NCBI GenBank assembly: GCA_964559125.1
Contig: CAZLGW010000032.1
Coordinates: 1 to 64,000 of the forward strand
Direction of reading: 5' to 3'
Origin: Ravibacter sp964559125
Lineage (GTDB): Bacteria; Bacteroidota; Bacteroidia; Cytophagales; Spirosomataceae
DNA length: 64,000 bases
Made by a program: the position numbers and the translations under genes. This document shows positions 18,901 to 27,446 of the stretch, in pieces (within the stretch, counting starts at the first letter, position 1; the number at the start of each line of letters is the position of its first letter). Below the pieces are notes generated by a model. The model did no database searches, was not told where the DNA came from, and was given only the letters and a program-made list of their open reading frames with translations.

Positions 18901-19007
18901 TTACAGCTCCCGAAGTATCTAATTTCCAGCCTGCCAGGATTTTTTCTCCAGGCGAAGAAATCCCTGTTAAAGCCAAGGAGGGGTGGCTGCTGATTCTGGA
19001 AAAATAA
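15972..19007 (+). CDS. Large secreted glycoside hydrolase, GH123/DUF6067-like
   Basis: About 1011 residues from the Met at 15972, which gives a clean signal peptide; the longer frame from 15921 does not. The N-terminal half is beta-rich (sugar-binding, with a WDWKGPWDSYW patch). The C-terminal part is a TIM-barrel-like region with a probable acidic active site around DGIYMDDVSFDR. The whole resembles glycoside hydrolase family 123-type proteins of Bacteroidota (GH123_N/DUF6067). Characterised GH123 enzymes are beta-N-acetylgalactosaminidases, but the specificity here is unproven. The next gene starts 11 bp after the stop, so the two are very likely co-transcribed. Confidence 0.75.
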   Translation: MKLYLSFRIFVSCAVVVLLFFGFSHCIKAQAGGYDGKSQFKPFKPDTAPFVIAGSLWNVDSLGNHRAIVSVKDPSQDAVLVRLPWRRADHRPETKRIVVVDNKTGRKVRNVHAFKITNEEGVIAFEPESGSQEYAVYYLPFKFREKWGDARYGKPWNDYLDTTAYALTDKTWLAGVKANQHNLPSAQLKRFESRTEFDFFTPMGVIATQREEDFLKEAHKEKPFIVFPEDRAYPIRLADRLPWKWTTHGPSGSFTGYASRNEYYTWQIGVWSPFVDVSNLTVRFSDFTGRSATIKKEDITCFNQEGTNWDGKPVRFRVDLKKGGIQALWCGIQIPENAAPGEYSGTATVSADGMPPQTVHVTIHVDDTSLADRGDNDLWRHSRLRWLNSTIGIDNLPVAPYQPMTLSDRHIEATGKQVRIGENGMIEAISVNNRQVLSKPVEFQVVTGGKTIPIRSKNANLQKVSDGLIQWSASSEEHGIRFICNASMEYDGYIRYNIKIIPGKPVNIQDIQIKTGYTAAASPYFMGCGHNGGFTPDHYRWDWKGPWDSYWIGGDKAGLHVEFRGGDYHGPLLADYKPKAPLSWSNDGKGAVEVTRNHDNTVDVTASSGARSLTQTDTLDFEFGLLITPVKEVNPAKHFSERYFHGDPEAFDKAALDEANIANIHHSDPLNPTINYPFLIKDPLTRFIDKQHGESRKVKLYYTIRELSNYAAEIFALKSLNHEIFVSGVGYGLPWHMEHLIDDYRPAWYTELPDQNTDAALVLNGFSRWINYYLEGLRWMYENYKIDGIYMDDVSFDRSVMKRMRKIAARYRPGALIDLHSNTSYSKGPMNQYTDFFPYVDRLWFGEFFKYNEMSHDEWLVTFSGIPFGQMAEMLQDGGNRYLGMVYGATARHSWAEHSPVPVWKLWKSFGIKDARMIGYWSEDRIMETTHPNVKATAYVKDGKVLISLGNFDKNDLRVRLVIDWEKFGADPSGYTLTAPEVSNFQPARIFSPGEEIPVKAKEGWLLILEK

Positions 19008-19018
19008 ACTTACTAAAA

Positions 19019-20467
19019 ATGAAAATCCATCTGATCCTGTTTGCCGCCGGCGTCGTTACTACTGTCAGCGCCCAGGGTAATTTAATGAAGGACAAAGAAG
19101 CGGTTGTTAAAGAAATCGACGCAAAGTCTTCTCATTATAATGAGATAGCGGGAAAAATATGGAATTACGCCGAGGTAGGCTACCAGGAATATAAAAGCGC
19201 TGGCCTTTTGCAGGAAGAGCTACGGAAAGAGGGCTTTTCAGTAGAGGCAGGAGTAGCGGGTATCCCGACTGCTTTTGTTGCTACTTACGGTTCAGGTAAG
19301 CCTGTCATCAGTATCCTGGCCGAGTACGACGCCCTTCCCGGGCTGTCGCAGGCCGCTGTACCCTATCGCAGCCCTGTTGAAGGGCAGATCGCCGGTCATG
19401 CCTGCGGGCACCACCTGTTTGGTACCGCCTCGGTAGCGGCAGGTATTGCCGTGAAAAACTGGCTAAAAAAAACGGGGAAACCGGGAACGCTCCGTATCGT
19501 AGGGTCTCCTGCCGAAGAAGGCGGGTCGGGGAAGGTGTACCTGGTGCGCGAAGGGATCTTCAGCGATACCGATGTAGCCCTGCACTGGCATCCGGCCGAC
19601 CGTAACGGTGCCAATCCGACAAGCGCGCTGGCCAATATTTCCGGGAAGTTCAGGTTCCGTGGAGTCGCGGCCCACGCGGCAAGCGCACCGGAAAGAGGGA
19701 GATCTGCGCTCGATGGTGTGGAATCCCTGAATTATATGGTCAATATGATGCGGGAGCACGTACCTTCCGATGCCCGGATCCATTATGTGATCACCAGAGG
19801 CGGTGAAGCGCCGAATGTAGTTCCCGATTTTGCGGAAGTGTACTACTATGCCAGACACCCCGACCGCGAGGTAGTAAGGGATATCTGGAAGCGGATCGTA
19901 AAAGCCGCGCAGGGAGCTGCCATGGGAACCGAGACTACTATGGAAGTGGAAATAATCGGCGGTACGCACGATATACTGCCGGTGGAATCATTGGCCCGGG
20001 TGGCATTCCAGAACCTGGATAGGATAGGGGGAGTGGTGTATTCGGAGGAAGAAAAGCAATTTGCGGAAAAATTACAGGAAACGCTAGGGATACCTTTTGG
20101 AAGCCTTCCCCGAACAGCCGAGTCGCAAAAGATCACGCCGTTTACCGGTATTCCACAGAACATCGGCGGCTCGACAGATGTGGGAGATGTAAGCTGGACG
20201 GTACCGACGGTAGGGTTCCGGATAGCGACCTGGGTTCCCGGAACCCCGGCCCACAGCTGGCAGGCAGTGGCGGCCGGAGGCACGGGTATCGGGACAAAAG
20301 GAATGATCGTCGCGGCCAAAACCCTCGCGACGACAACTCTTGACCTGCTTTCTAGTCCTGAGCTTATTGCTGCTGCCCGGAAGGAATGGCTCAGCATAAG
20401 AGGGACCGATTTTCAATATAATGCGCTTCTGGGCGACAGGAAACCGGCGTTGGATTACAGGAAGTGA
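19019..20467 (+). CDS. M20 family amidohydrolase (AbgB-like), exported
   Basis: About 482 residues from the Met at 19019, which starts a signal peptide ending VSAQG; an upstream in-frame start would overlap the preceding gene. It is a metal-dependent amidohydrolase of the M20 family related to p-aminobenzoyl-glutamate hydrolase. Metal-site motifs: AEYDALPG, GHACGHH (about 126-132) and PAEEGGSGK (Glu166/167). A lid/dimerisation domain lies in the middle (FRGVAAHAAS). It should cleave an N-acyl or amide bond on a small periplasmic substrate. It lies 11 bp behind the GH123-like gene, which suggests that de-amidation follows glycosidic cleavage. Confidence 0.88.
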   Translation: MKIHLILFAAGVVTTVSAQGNLMKDKEAVVKEIDAKSSHYNEIAGKIWNYAEVGYQEYKSAGLLQEELRKEGFSVEAGVAGIPTAFVATYGSGKPVISILAEYDALPGLSQAAVPYRSPVEGQIAGHACGHHLFGTASVAAGIAVKNWLKKTGKPGTLRIVGSPAEEGGSGKVYLVREGIFSDTDVALHWHPADRNGANPTSALANISGKFRFRGVAAHAASAPERGRSALDGVESLNYMVNMMREHVPSDARIHYVITRGGEAPNVVPDFAEVYYYARHPDREVVRDIWKRIVKAAQGAAMGTETTMEVEIIGGTHDILPVESLARVAFQNLDRIGGVVYSEEEKQFAEKLQETLGIPFGSLPRTAESQKITPFTGIPQNIGGSTDVGDVSWTVPTVGFRIATWVPGTPAHSWQAVAAGGTGIGTKGMIVAAKTLATTTLDLLSSPELIAAARKEWLSIRGTDFQYNALLGDRKPALDYRK

Positions 20468-20485
20468 TAATCCTGTCATCACTTC
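20461..20485 (+). terminator. Hairpin overlapping the M20 stop codon
   Basis: GAAGTGAT (20461-20468) pairs perfectly with ATCACTTC (20478-20485) across a 9-nt loop, and the stop codon lies in the left arm. No U-tract follows. Confidence 0.45.
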
Positions 20486-20606
20486 GTGGTTATCAGCCTT
20501 CCGGTTTTCTATATAATCCTTATTAATTTACTATCTTTTGGGAAAATGCAAAAAGCCATCTTGCCATGTAGGTAACCAGGCTGGAACATTCACCAAAAAA
20601 TAAACT

Positions 20607-20927
20607 ATGATCCGGAAAGCATTTATTATCCAGGCCAGAGAAGGAATGGCAGACGAATATGAAAGACGCCATAACCCGATCTGGAAAGAGCTGGAAGAAG
20701 AGCTGAAAGCACATGGCATCAGCAATTATTCCATTTTCCTTCACCCTTCTAGCCGCTATCTTTTCTGCTACATGGAGATCTCAGATCCTGATCTGCTGGA
20801 TGTCCTGGCAAAATCGCCTGTTTGCCATAAATGGTGGGAATACATGACCGAGGCGCTTGAAGTAGCTAAGCCGGGAGATAAAAAAGGCTGGGAGGAAGAG
20901 CTCCGGCAGGTGTTCTATCTGCCATAA
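20607..20927 (+). CDS. rhaM: L-rhamnose mutarotase
   Basis: A 106-residue protein, the usual length for this family (about 104). It shows the family pattern: N-terminal RKAFIIQAREGMADEYERRH, central NYSIFLHPSSRYLFCYME, and the C-terminal WWEYM. It interconverts alpha and beta anomers of L-rhamnose. No rhamnose isomerase or kinase lies nearby, so it probably serves processing of a rhamnose-bearing glycan or other 6-deoxy or acid sugars in this enzyme block. It stands alone, 139 bp after the M20 gene. Confidence 0.88.
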   Translation: MIRKAFIIQAREGMADEYERRHNPIWKELEEELKAHGISNYSIFLHPSSRYLFCYMEISDPDLLDVLAKSPVCHKWWEYMTEALEVAKPGDKKGWEEELRQVFYLP

Positions 20928-20996
20928 TACCCGTTACTCGACCCGTATCAACGAGAAGAGTGAATAACGGCCGCCAGGTAAATGGAAGAAAAATAT

Positions 20997-21557
20997 TTAT
21001 CCCTCCTCATTGTCAGAAGATGAACTCCCCTGTTCAAACCCTATTCTTTTTCTTATCCGCGACTCGTACTGTCTTTCTACCAGCTCTCTCAATACGGCGA
21101 AAATATGTTCGATATCCCGGGTGTTACCCTTTACTTCCTTTTCAAGCAGGGTGAGTTGCAGCCCGATTTCTCTCTGGGTGAAGGTATATTTCCGGAGCCT
21201 GGTAAATGCACGCATTATGCGGATATTTACTTCTATAGCTGTCCTGCTGTTCAGAATACCCGAAAGCATTGCGACTCCCTGCTCTGTAAATACCTTAGGC
21301 CGGTATCGTGGACCTCCCCAACTTGAGGTCACAATTTGTGACCTCAAGTCTGTCCACTCCTGCTCGCTTAAAGTAAACATGAAGTCATCGGGAAAACGCT
21401 CTTTATTCCGTTTTACACTTTGATTGAAAACTTTTGTTTCTACACCGTACATTTCAGCCAGGTCCCGGTCGATCATTACACTCTGGTTACGGATCAGATA
21501 GATGCGGCTTGCGATCTCTTGCTCTGCCAATACCGGCTTTTGTTCTGTATCTTTCAT
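20997..21557 (-). CDS. ORF6N domain-containing protein
   Basis: A 186-residue protein with an N-terminal ORF6N domain (about 12-100: IYLIRNQSVMIDRDLAEMYGVETK, split by conserved VFNQSVKRN and FTEQGVAML). The C-terminal part (about 120-165) is helical and probably dimerises. ORF6N domains occur in phage antirepressor-like DNA-binding proteins but also as lone chromosomal genes in Bacteroidota, as here. No phage genes flank it. It is opposite in direction to its neighbours and probably an independent regulator or domesticated phage gene of unknown target. Confidence 0.85.
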   Translation of the reverse strand: MKDTEQKPVLAEQEIASRIYLIRNQSVMIDRDLAEMYGVETKVFNQSVKRNKERFPDDFMFTLSEQEWTDLRSQIVTSSWGGPRYRPKVFTEQGVAMLSGILNSRTAIEVNIRIMRAFTRLRKYTFTQREIGLQLTLLEKEVKGNTRDIEHIFAVLRELVERQYESRIRKRIGFEQGSSSSDNEEG

Positions 21558-21761
21558 TTCAGGGATTTGTATAGTATGTAATTCAGTAAAAAGGCAAGTT
21601 AGGGATTTATTATTTTAATCGCGACCTATTAGCGGGTAAAGAAGGATACCTTGGTCTGTTGAGTTATATTAAAACTTAATAGTTTTTATTTAACTTCACC
21701 CTGAAAGCAACACTAGCACGATCCTGCCAGTTTTTTGCGAACTATGACTAAACCGGTCTTT

Positions 21762-23408
21762 ATGATGAAGTATAAACTCCTGCTGTTCCTTTTTTCAGCC
21801 TGTGTAATTGTAACGCAGGGACAGCATAAAAGTCCGCCTGAAAATGTGGTAATCACCTCGGAGGGGAAGAAAACCCGGGTATTTACCGGTGAAAACGGGG
21901 AATTGCATGTAAATGTATCACCAAAGGACGTAGCAAAATTTAAAGCTACAGGGTTCGTTCGCTACAGTAATTTCGGTGCCAGAGGCGACGGTAAAACTGA
22001 TGATATAGACGCCATCGCAGCTACCCATGCATTTGCCAACCTGCACAGCCTTCCGGTGAGAGCCGACGACCGGGCCACTTATTATATTGGCGGAAAGGAG
22101 CGTATTGCCGTGATCCGGACAGATACCGATTTCGGAGCGGCCGCATTCATTATCGATGATACCGAAGTAGAAAACCGCAATGCACCTGTTTTCATGGTAG
22201 CTTCCACCCTTAAGTCGTTTAAGCTGGAGAATATAGCTGCACTTAAGAGAAATCAGCAGAAAATTGATGCATCATTGCCGGGCCCCTGCCTGATCACGGT
22301 CACTAATTCCCACGTAAAACAATACATCCGGTTTGGGCTGAACCAGAATAACGGGTCGCCGCAGACTGACATATTTGTAGTCGACGAGAACGGCAACGTT
22401 GATATGAAAGCCCCTATTATCTGGGATTTCGACCGGGTTACCGATATAACCGCTCTTCCTATAGACGAGAAGCTGCTGAAGATCAACGGAGGCCGTTTCA
22501 CCACTATAGCCAATAAGGCCGAGTCTAAGTACACCTATTACAGCCGGAATATCGCGATCAGGCGGTCTAATATTTTGGTGGAAGGGTTGGTACACCGCGT
22601 CATGGGGGAAGGAGACCACGGCGCTCCGTACGGTGGCTTCATCAGCATCGGGGAATGCTCCTATGTAACGGTTAAAAACACCGTCCTGACCGGGCGCCGT
22701 ACCTACAGCACCATCGGTGCCGCAGGCAAGCCGGTTTCTATGGGTTCCTACGACCTTTCGGTCAACCGGGCTCTCAATGTATCTTTCGTGAATTGCAGCC
22801 AGACCAACGATATCAATGACAATACCTATTGGGGGATACTGGGCTCTAACTTCTGCAAAAATCTTCTCTATGATAATTGCACGCTTTCCCGGTTTGATGC
22901 CCACCAGGGAGTGGCCAATGCCACTATCCGGAATTCAACTCTCGGGCACATGGGGATCAATGCCATCGGCAGCGGGCTTCTGCTGATAGAGAATTCTACT
23001 ATCAGGGGAAGAAGCATTGTTAACCTGCGCTCCGACTATGGCAGTACCTGGCAGGGAGAGCTTGTGATCCGTAATTGTATCTTCGTACCGTCCGGCGGCA
23101 GGCCCGTCAGCGCGGCCCTCATCAACGGTTCCTATTCCGGTCAGCACGATTTCGGCTACACCTGCTATATGCCCGAACGGATCACTATTGAAAATCTGCG
23201 TATCGACGACTCGAAGCATCCTGAAAACTATCAGGGGCCTGCCATTTTCGCAAATTTCAACCCGCAGATGACAGACGAAACCTACAAGGAAAAATTCCCT
23301 TACATTAAAACGAAGGAGGTAATTCTCAGGAACGTGACGACTGCCAGCGGGAAAGCGCTGAGAGTTAGCGACAATACGTTTATGTTCAGAGATGCAAACG
23401 TGAACTAA
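21762..23408 (+). CDS. Secreted right-handed beta-helix protein, pectate-lyase-like fold
   Basis: About 548 residues from the Met at 21762, which begins a signal peptide (MMKYKLLLFLFS); an ATG at 21744 and a TTG at 21735 are upstream alternatives. After a short N-terminal domain comes FGARGDGKTDDIDAI (about 75-90), the hallmark of GH28/pectate-lyase-type beta-helix enzymes and depolymerases. Repeating coils with Asn/Gly ladders follow (NCSQTNDINDNTYWG; DNCTLSRFDAHQGVANATIRN). It is probably a polysaccharide lyase or hydrolase; the catalytic family cannot be named with confidence. It ends in a hairpin-rich convergent region. Confidence 0.75.
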   Translation: MMKYKLLLFLFSACVIVTQGQHKSPPENVVITSEGKKTRVFTGENGELHVNVSPKDVAKFKATGFVRYSNFGARGDGKTDDIDAIAATHAFANLHSLPVRADDRATYYIGGKERIAVIRTDTDFGAAAFIIDDTEVENRNAPVFMVASTLKSFKLENIAALKRNQQKIDASLPGPCLITVTNSHVKQYIRFGLNQNNGSPQTDIFVVDENGNVDMKAPIIWDFDRVTDITALPIDEKLLKINGGRFTTIANKAESKYTYYSRNIAIRRSNILVEGLVHRVMGEGDHGAPYGGFISIGECSYVTVKNTVLTGRRTYSTIGAAGKPVSMGSYDLSVNRALNVSFVNCSQTNDINDNTYWGILGSNFCKNLLYDNCTLSRFDAHQGVANATIRNSTLGHMGINAIGSGLLLIENSTIRGRSIVNLRSDYGSTWQGELVIRNCIFVPSGGRPVSAALINGSYSGQHDFGYTCYMPERITIENLRIDDSKHPENYQGPAIFANFNPQMTDETYKEKFPYIKTKEVILRNVTTASGKALRVSDNTFMFRDANVN

Positions 23409-23411
23409 GCT

Positions 23412-23525
23412 CTCCCTCGTCTCAGACGACGGGAGGGCGATATCAGGTCTCCGACCTGAGTAAAAGCTTTTTTGCCGGTCTAAGACCGGCTTCCGCTCTT
23501 TCACCGTCTGAAGACGGGAAAGAGC
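23412..23525. terminator. Cluster of four hairpins between convergent genes
   Basis: Four stem-loops lie head to tail in 114 bp: 23412-23435 (10 bp with one bulge), 23443-23459 (7 bp), 23474-23490 (7 bp) and 23495-23525 (14 bp with one bulged A). Each is centred on a GTCT-n-AGAC-type core. A T-run (23468-23473) sits between the second and third. They separate the convergent beta-helix gene and the leftward lipoprotein gene, so they probably act as a bidirectional terminator and may be a REP-like repeat family. Confidence 0.75.
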
Positions 23526-23527
23526 TG

Positions 23528-24511
23528 TCAGTCATTATATTTCCAGACCCATTTTCCGGTCTTCGTATCCAGCATTCCCATTGATTTTTTGCTGATCACT
23601 AGTAAGCTGCTACCGGTGATAGCGACGTTGTCTGGTTTCCTTTCTGCCGGTAACGGTTCGAAGTCCATTACGGCGCTCCAGCGGGTTGCGAGTGAGGAAG
23701 TGTCGACGGCTGTTACCTGTAAAAAGCCGCTGTTGTCTGTTGTGGTCCTGGAAAGAACAAACCACGATCCGTTAGCCACGGCGGGACGGAAATTGCCGTC
23801 TTCCCCGGAGCCCAATACTTCAGGCTGGATAAAATCGTTTTCAGACCTGGTATCGCCCTGTTTGGTTTGTGCCACCAGGTACCTTCTGTCATTTCCTTTG
23901 AAGTTATAGCGCGCGGAAGGGGTAGTCCAGTTACTATCCGAAAAATCGGGTATGGCATTTTCTATCTCATCGGCGTTTACCAGTTGCCCCGCACCGGTTT
24001 GTTCATCTATTATATAGTTCCTGGCGTCATTACCCTTCAGTACGATCCGGGATTTGTCTGATTTCAACCGGAACACCCGGTGCGGGACAAAACGAAGACC
24101 ATGATTGACCGCTTTTATCTTTTCGGCAGACAGCACTTCCCTGAAATCGTCGATGCTTAGCGCCATGAGATCGAATTCACCGCTGTCAGGATTAAACTCT
24201 CTGAGCCATATCAGTTTGCCGGAAACAAAAACAGGAGCGACGTTCTTTTTTATTTTGGGGCTCTTACTGATAAGAGCCCCGGTCTGCGCGTCGTACTTCT
24301 CCAGGTAGTGCGTGGTGAACCCGCTCCTGAAAGTAGAATTGCCTTTTTTCTCGTATATATTGACGAAGAGGACACTGTAGTCCCGCACAATATACCTGCC
24401 GTCTGCCGATAAAATCAATACCTGGGTTTCCGGGGCTTGTCTGCCGATCTCACTGCACGAGCATATAGACGCTATTAATACCAGGAACAGGACATGTTTT
24501 GCTTTCACCAT
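23528..24511 (-). CDS. Lipoprotein with probable beta-propeller fold
   Basis: A 327-residue exported lipoprotein (lipobox ASICSCS). The body has spaced motifs such as ALSIDDF, YIIDEQTG and the C-terminal TKTGKWVWKY that resemble PQQ-type propeller blades, but no catalytic signature is seen and the family is not recognised. It is last in a leftward operon, 6 bp behind the nucleoside-type MFS transporter (24518-25759) and downstream of the SSS symporter. A role as a sensor or binding protein for the imported compound is possible but unproven. Confidence 0.7.
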   Translation of the reverse strand: MVKAKHVLFLVLIASICSCSEIGRQAPETQVLILSADGRYIVRDYSVLFVNIYEKKGNSTFRSGFTTHYLEKYDAQTGALISKSPKIKKNVAPVFVSGKLIWLREFNPDSGEFDLMALSIDDFREVLSAEKIKAVNHGLRFVPHRVFRLKSDKSRIVLKGNDARNYIIDEQTGAGQLVNADEIENAIPDFSDSNWTTPSARYNFKGNDRRYLVAQTKQGDTRSENDFIQPEVLGSGEDGNFRPAVANGSWFVLSRTTTDNSGFLQVTAVDTSSLATRWSAVMDFEPLPAERKPDNVAITGSSLLVISKKSMGMLDTKTGKWVWKYND

Positions 24512-24517
24512 CCTTCA

Positions 24518-25759
24518 TTAGCTCTGGAGCTTTTTCTTTGATACATCGGGAAAGAATATAGCGAAAATTACCAGAACAACCACCGACCCGATCGCCGGGT
24601 AAATCCATATACCGTGCCAATCATGAGCTATACTGCCCACGGGTTGTTCCAGAGTATGATAAGCCTGGGAAAGTCCTGCTAAGTGAGTGCCTACAAATGA
24701 ACCAATACCCCAAAGAATAAATGCAATAAGTCCCTGAGCTGCTCCCCGTATGGTTTCATTCGCCTCCTCGTCTACATATAATTGGCCTGCAATAAACAGG
24801 AAATCATAACAGGCCCCGTGAAGGAGAATGGCCGCGAAAACAAAAACGGTTTGGAAAGTGGCCGAATCCACACTTCCTGCCAAAAGAAAATACCGGATCG
24901 CCCAAAACAGGATACCCAAAAATATTGTCTTCTTATAACCCACGCTTCTCAGCATGAACGGTAGTAAAAGCAGGAATATAACATCTGAAACCTGGGCCAG
25001 GGACATTTTTGCAGCCGAATAAGTCCATTCCAGCTCTGTAACATATAAATTCATATTTACAAAGTAGAAATACAGCGGAATACAGATCAGGAACATGCAC
25101 ACAATAAAAATAGTGAAGGACGGCTTCTTGAAAAGAGCAAGCGCGTCGAGACCGAGGATATTACCCAGACTGACGTCTTTGCCGGTCTTCTTCGGAGGTG
25201 TATGTGGTAAAGTAAGAGCGAAAAGGCCGAATACAATCGAAACTGATCCGGCAAGGTAGAATTGTACCGCTGATTGCTCACCTTTGAGAAGAATGCTAAG
25301 TACCAACCCTCCGGCGATCCATCCCACGGACGACAGCGTTTTGACAATCGGAAAATCGCGCTTTTGATTTGTAAGATGATGTAAGGAAAGAGAGTTTCCC
25401 AGGGCCAATGTGGGCAAAAAAGTAGTACAGTACAGAATTAGCATGGGATAAAACGATCCGAACGTTGTCATGCTCGGAAGAATAAACAACAGTACGCCTC
25501 CCAGGATCCCGAGAAGGGCAAGAATTTTTTCAGATGCGAAGTACCGGTCCGCGAGCAGGCCCACGAAGAACGGTGAAATCATTGCACCAATAGCGAAAGC
25601 TCCATAGGACAGGCCAATTTGTGAACCATCGAACTCAAGCGTCTTACTGAGGTATGTCCCCATGCTTACATACCATGAACCCCATATGAAATACTGGAGA
25701 AACATAAAGGCAGCAAGTTTTATTCTGATTTGATTTTGGGTTTGGGTTTGCATCATCAC
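24518..25759 (-). CDS. MFS transporter, nucleoside:H+ symporter family
   Basis: A 413-residue, 12-helix inner-membrane protein of the Nuc_H_symport (NupG/XapB-like) branch of the major facilitator superfamily. Seen features: N-terminal FLQYFIWGSWYVSMGTYL, the loop GLLADRYFASEK, and near the C-terminus YVDEEANETIRGAAQGL. Family members import nucleosides, but many Bacteroidota paralogues sit in sugar loci and carry other polyols or sugars. It is the middle gene of the leftward SSS-MFS-lipoprotein operon that diverges from the LacI/acid-sugar operon. Confidence 0.88.
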   Translation of the reverse strand: MMMQTQTQNQIRIKLAAFMFLQYFIWGSWYVSMGTYLSKTLEFDGSQIGLSYGAFAIGAMISPFFVGLLADRYFASEKILALLGILGGVLLFILPSMTTFGSFYPMLILYCTTFLPTLALGNSLSLHHLTNQKRDFPIVKTLSSVGWIAGGLVLSILLKGEQSAVQFYLAGSVSIVFGLFALTLPHTPPKKTGKDVSLGNILGLDALALFKKPSFTIFIVCMFLICIPLYFYFVNMNLYVTELEWTYSAAKMSLAQVSDVIFLLLLPFMLRSVGYKKTIFLGILFWAIRYFLLAGSVDSATFQTVFVFAAILLHGACYDFLFIAGQLYVDEEANETIRGAAQGLIAFILWGIGSFVGTHLAGLSQAYHTLEQPVGSIAHDWHGIWIYPAIGSVVVLVIFAIFFPDVSKKKLQS

Positions 25760-25836
25760 TATTTTATATGTTAGTTTTTAACTATCGTATAAAAGAAAAA
25801 AGAGATGCTAAAATACTCCCCATTTTTACCTCAGTT

Positions 25837-27378
25837 TCAGCGCCGTCCCATCGGCTTGCGATATAGCAGGCTGCTATCCAGGACGGGGCGTGGATAGAAC
25901 AGGCTGGCAAGATACCCGGTTCCGATTACGATAAGATGGCTGTAGACACCCAGCATAAGTTTATGGTGTGTGAAATTCCATGATCCAAGGTCGAGAAGCA
26001 GCTTTTTATCCTCGCCCGTGCCTATGGGCGTTGAAGTCAGAAACGCATACGCTGTGAAGATGACGCAGACCACGATGGCGATGTTGACTCCCTGGTAGTT
26101 GGCCCTTTCGCTGAACAGTCCCAGCAGAAATATACCGACAATTCCACCCGAAAAGATCGCGTATAATGTGAAGACAATGCCCAGTACCCCTTCGCTGCCC
26201 GCATTGATGTAGAGGATAGCGATGGCGATGGAAATCAGGCCCGAGAGCACGACGATAAGCTTCGATGCAAGAAGGGTTTGCTTGTCTGTCTGTCCGGGAC
26301 GCAGCTTTTTGTAATAGTCCTCAACACCGACGGCGGCCAACGAGTTGAGATCTGCGCTCAGGCTGCAGATTGCTGCCGAGATCATGGCCGAGAGTATCAG
26401 GCCGACAATTCCTGTCGGCAGTTGGGTCATGATAAAATAAGGGAATACTGCATCGGCCCGGGTATCGGGAGGCAGCGGGTTCTGCTGGTAGAAGACAAAT
26501 AAGGCCGTGCCGATGAACATAAAGATAGACCAGACGGGAACAGTCAGGATAATGCCGAGAAGGGATGCTTTAATGGCAGCGCGGTCTGTCTTTGCCGTAA
26601 GATAGCGCTGGACAACCGTTTGATCGGTAGCGTATTTCTGGATCGCGTAGAAGACTCCGTTAATAGCCATGACCAGGAAAGTCAGCTTCGTGAGGTCCCA
26701 TTCGTAGGGGCCGAAGCCGGTCCGGCCGTTTTCCGATGCTACCCGCCAGACCTCGGCCGGTCCGCCGTTTACAGAAAAAAGGAGTACGCCCAGGCAGATG
26801 ATCCCGCTCACAAAAAGCATGAATCCCTGGAAAACGTCAAGCCATATAACCGCCTCGATACCCCCGAGAAGATTGATAGCAATGATGACAAAGCCTACGA
26901 TGAGGATGATTACAACCGTATGGATATCCGTCATTTTTTCGAGCGAGAGCGCCAGCAGGAAGAGGACGGTTCCCATGCCTGAAAACTGCCGTAGCACAAA
27001 GGCGACCGAAGCGTAGTACCGTGCAAAAGGGCTGAACCTTCGTTCAAAATACTCGTAGGTGCTGAGGTGGATGACCTTTCTGAACAAAGGCACTATAAAC
27101 CAGATGGCGGTAAGGAGCACGAACGGCACCATGAGTCCCTGGACAAGCAATATCCAGTTGGAAGAATAGCCGGTTCCGGGGTAAGCCAGGAAAGTTACGC
27201 TGCTAATGAGCGTGGCCAGTAGTGAAATACCAAGGGCCCAGGCCGGTATTTTACCCTTGGCAAGAAAATAATTCTGCGTCGTTTTTTGCGATTTGGCAAA
27301 ATAAAGACCCATCCCGAGGCTTCCTGCCAGGAAAAAGAGGATAATAAGATAATCCAGTACATGCAGCGGAAAGCTCAT
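25837..27378 (-). CDS. Sodium:solute symporter (SSS family)
   Basis: A 513-residue protein with about 13-14 membrane helices (LeuT fold) of the SSF family, beginning LDYLIILFFLAGSLGMGLYF and carrying the family segment KSQKTTQNYFLAKGKIPAWA. Relatives carry sugars, sugar acids and sialic acid with Na+. It is first in a leftward operon, and its promoter region contains a LacI-type operator (27450-27465) lying over the -7 element. It is therefore probably repressed by the divergent LacI regulator and likely imports the sugar acid degraded by that operon. Confidence 0.9.
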   Translation of the reverse strand: MSFPLHVLDYLIILFFLAGSLGMGLYFAKSQKTTQNYFLAKGKIPAWALGISLLATLISSVTFLAYPGTGYSSNWILLVQGLMVPFVLLTAIWFIVPLFRKVIHLSTYEYFERRFSPFARYYASVAFVLRQFSGMGTVLFLLALSLEKMTDIHTVVIILIVGFVIIAINLLGGIEAVIWLDVFQGFMLFVSGIICLGVLLFSVNGGPAEVWRVASENGRTGFGPYEWDLTKLTFLVMAINGVFYAIQKYATDQTVVQRYLTAKTDRAAIKASLLGIILTVPVWSIFMFIGTALFVFYQQNPLPPDTRADAVFPYFIMTQLPTGIVGLILSAMISAAICSLSADLNSLAAVGVEDYYKKLRPGQTDKQTLLASKLIVVLSGLISIAIAILYINAGSEGVLGIVFTLYAIFSGGIVGIFLLGLFSERANYQGVNIAIVVCVIFTAYAFLTSTPIGTGEDKKLLLDLGSWNFTHHKLMLGVYSHLIVIGTGYLASLFYPRPVLDSSLLYRKPMGRR

Positions 27379-27446
27379 AGAGTGGCAGCAGGCTAAAGGC
27401 GGATAAAAAGGGAGATCCCGTTTATTTGACTAATAATAATGTTGTA

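Noticed and set aside
20997..21557. ORF6N gene as a sign of a prophage
   Set aside because: No integrase, capsid, lysis or other phage genes flank it; lone ORF6N genes are common in Bacteroidota.
5892..21659. The 13-mer TACCTTGGTCTGT occurs at 5892-5904 and 21647-21659
   Set aside because: One copy is an arm of a hairpin, the other has no matching arm; two copies are too few to call a repeat family.
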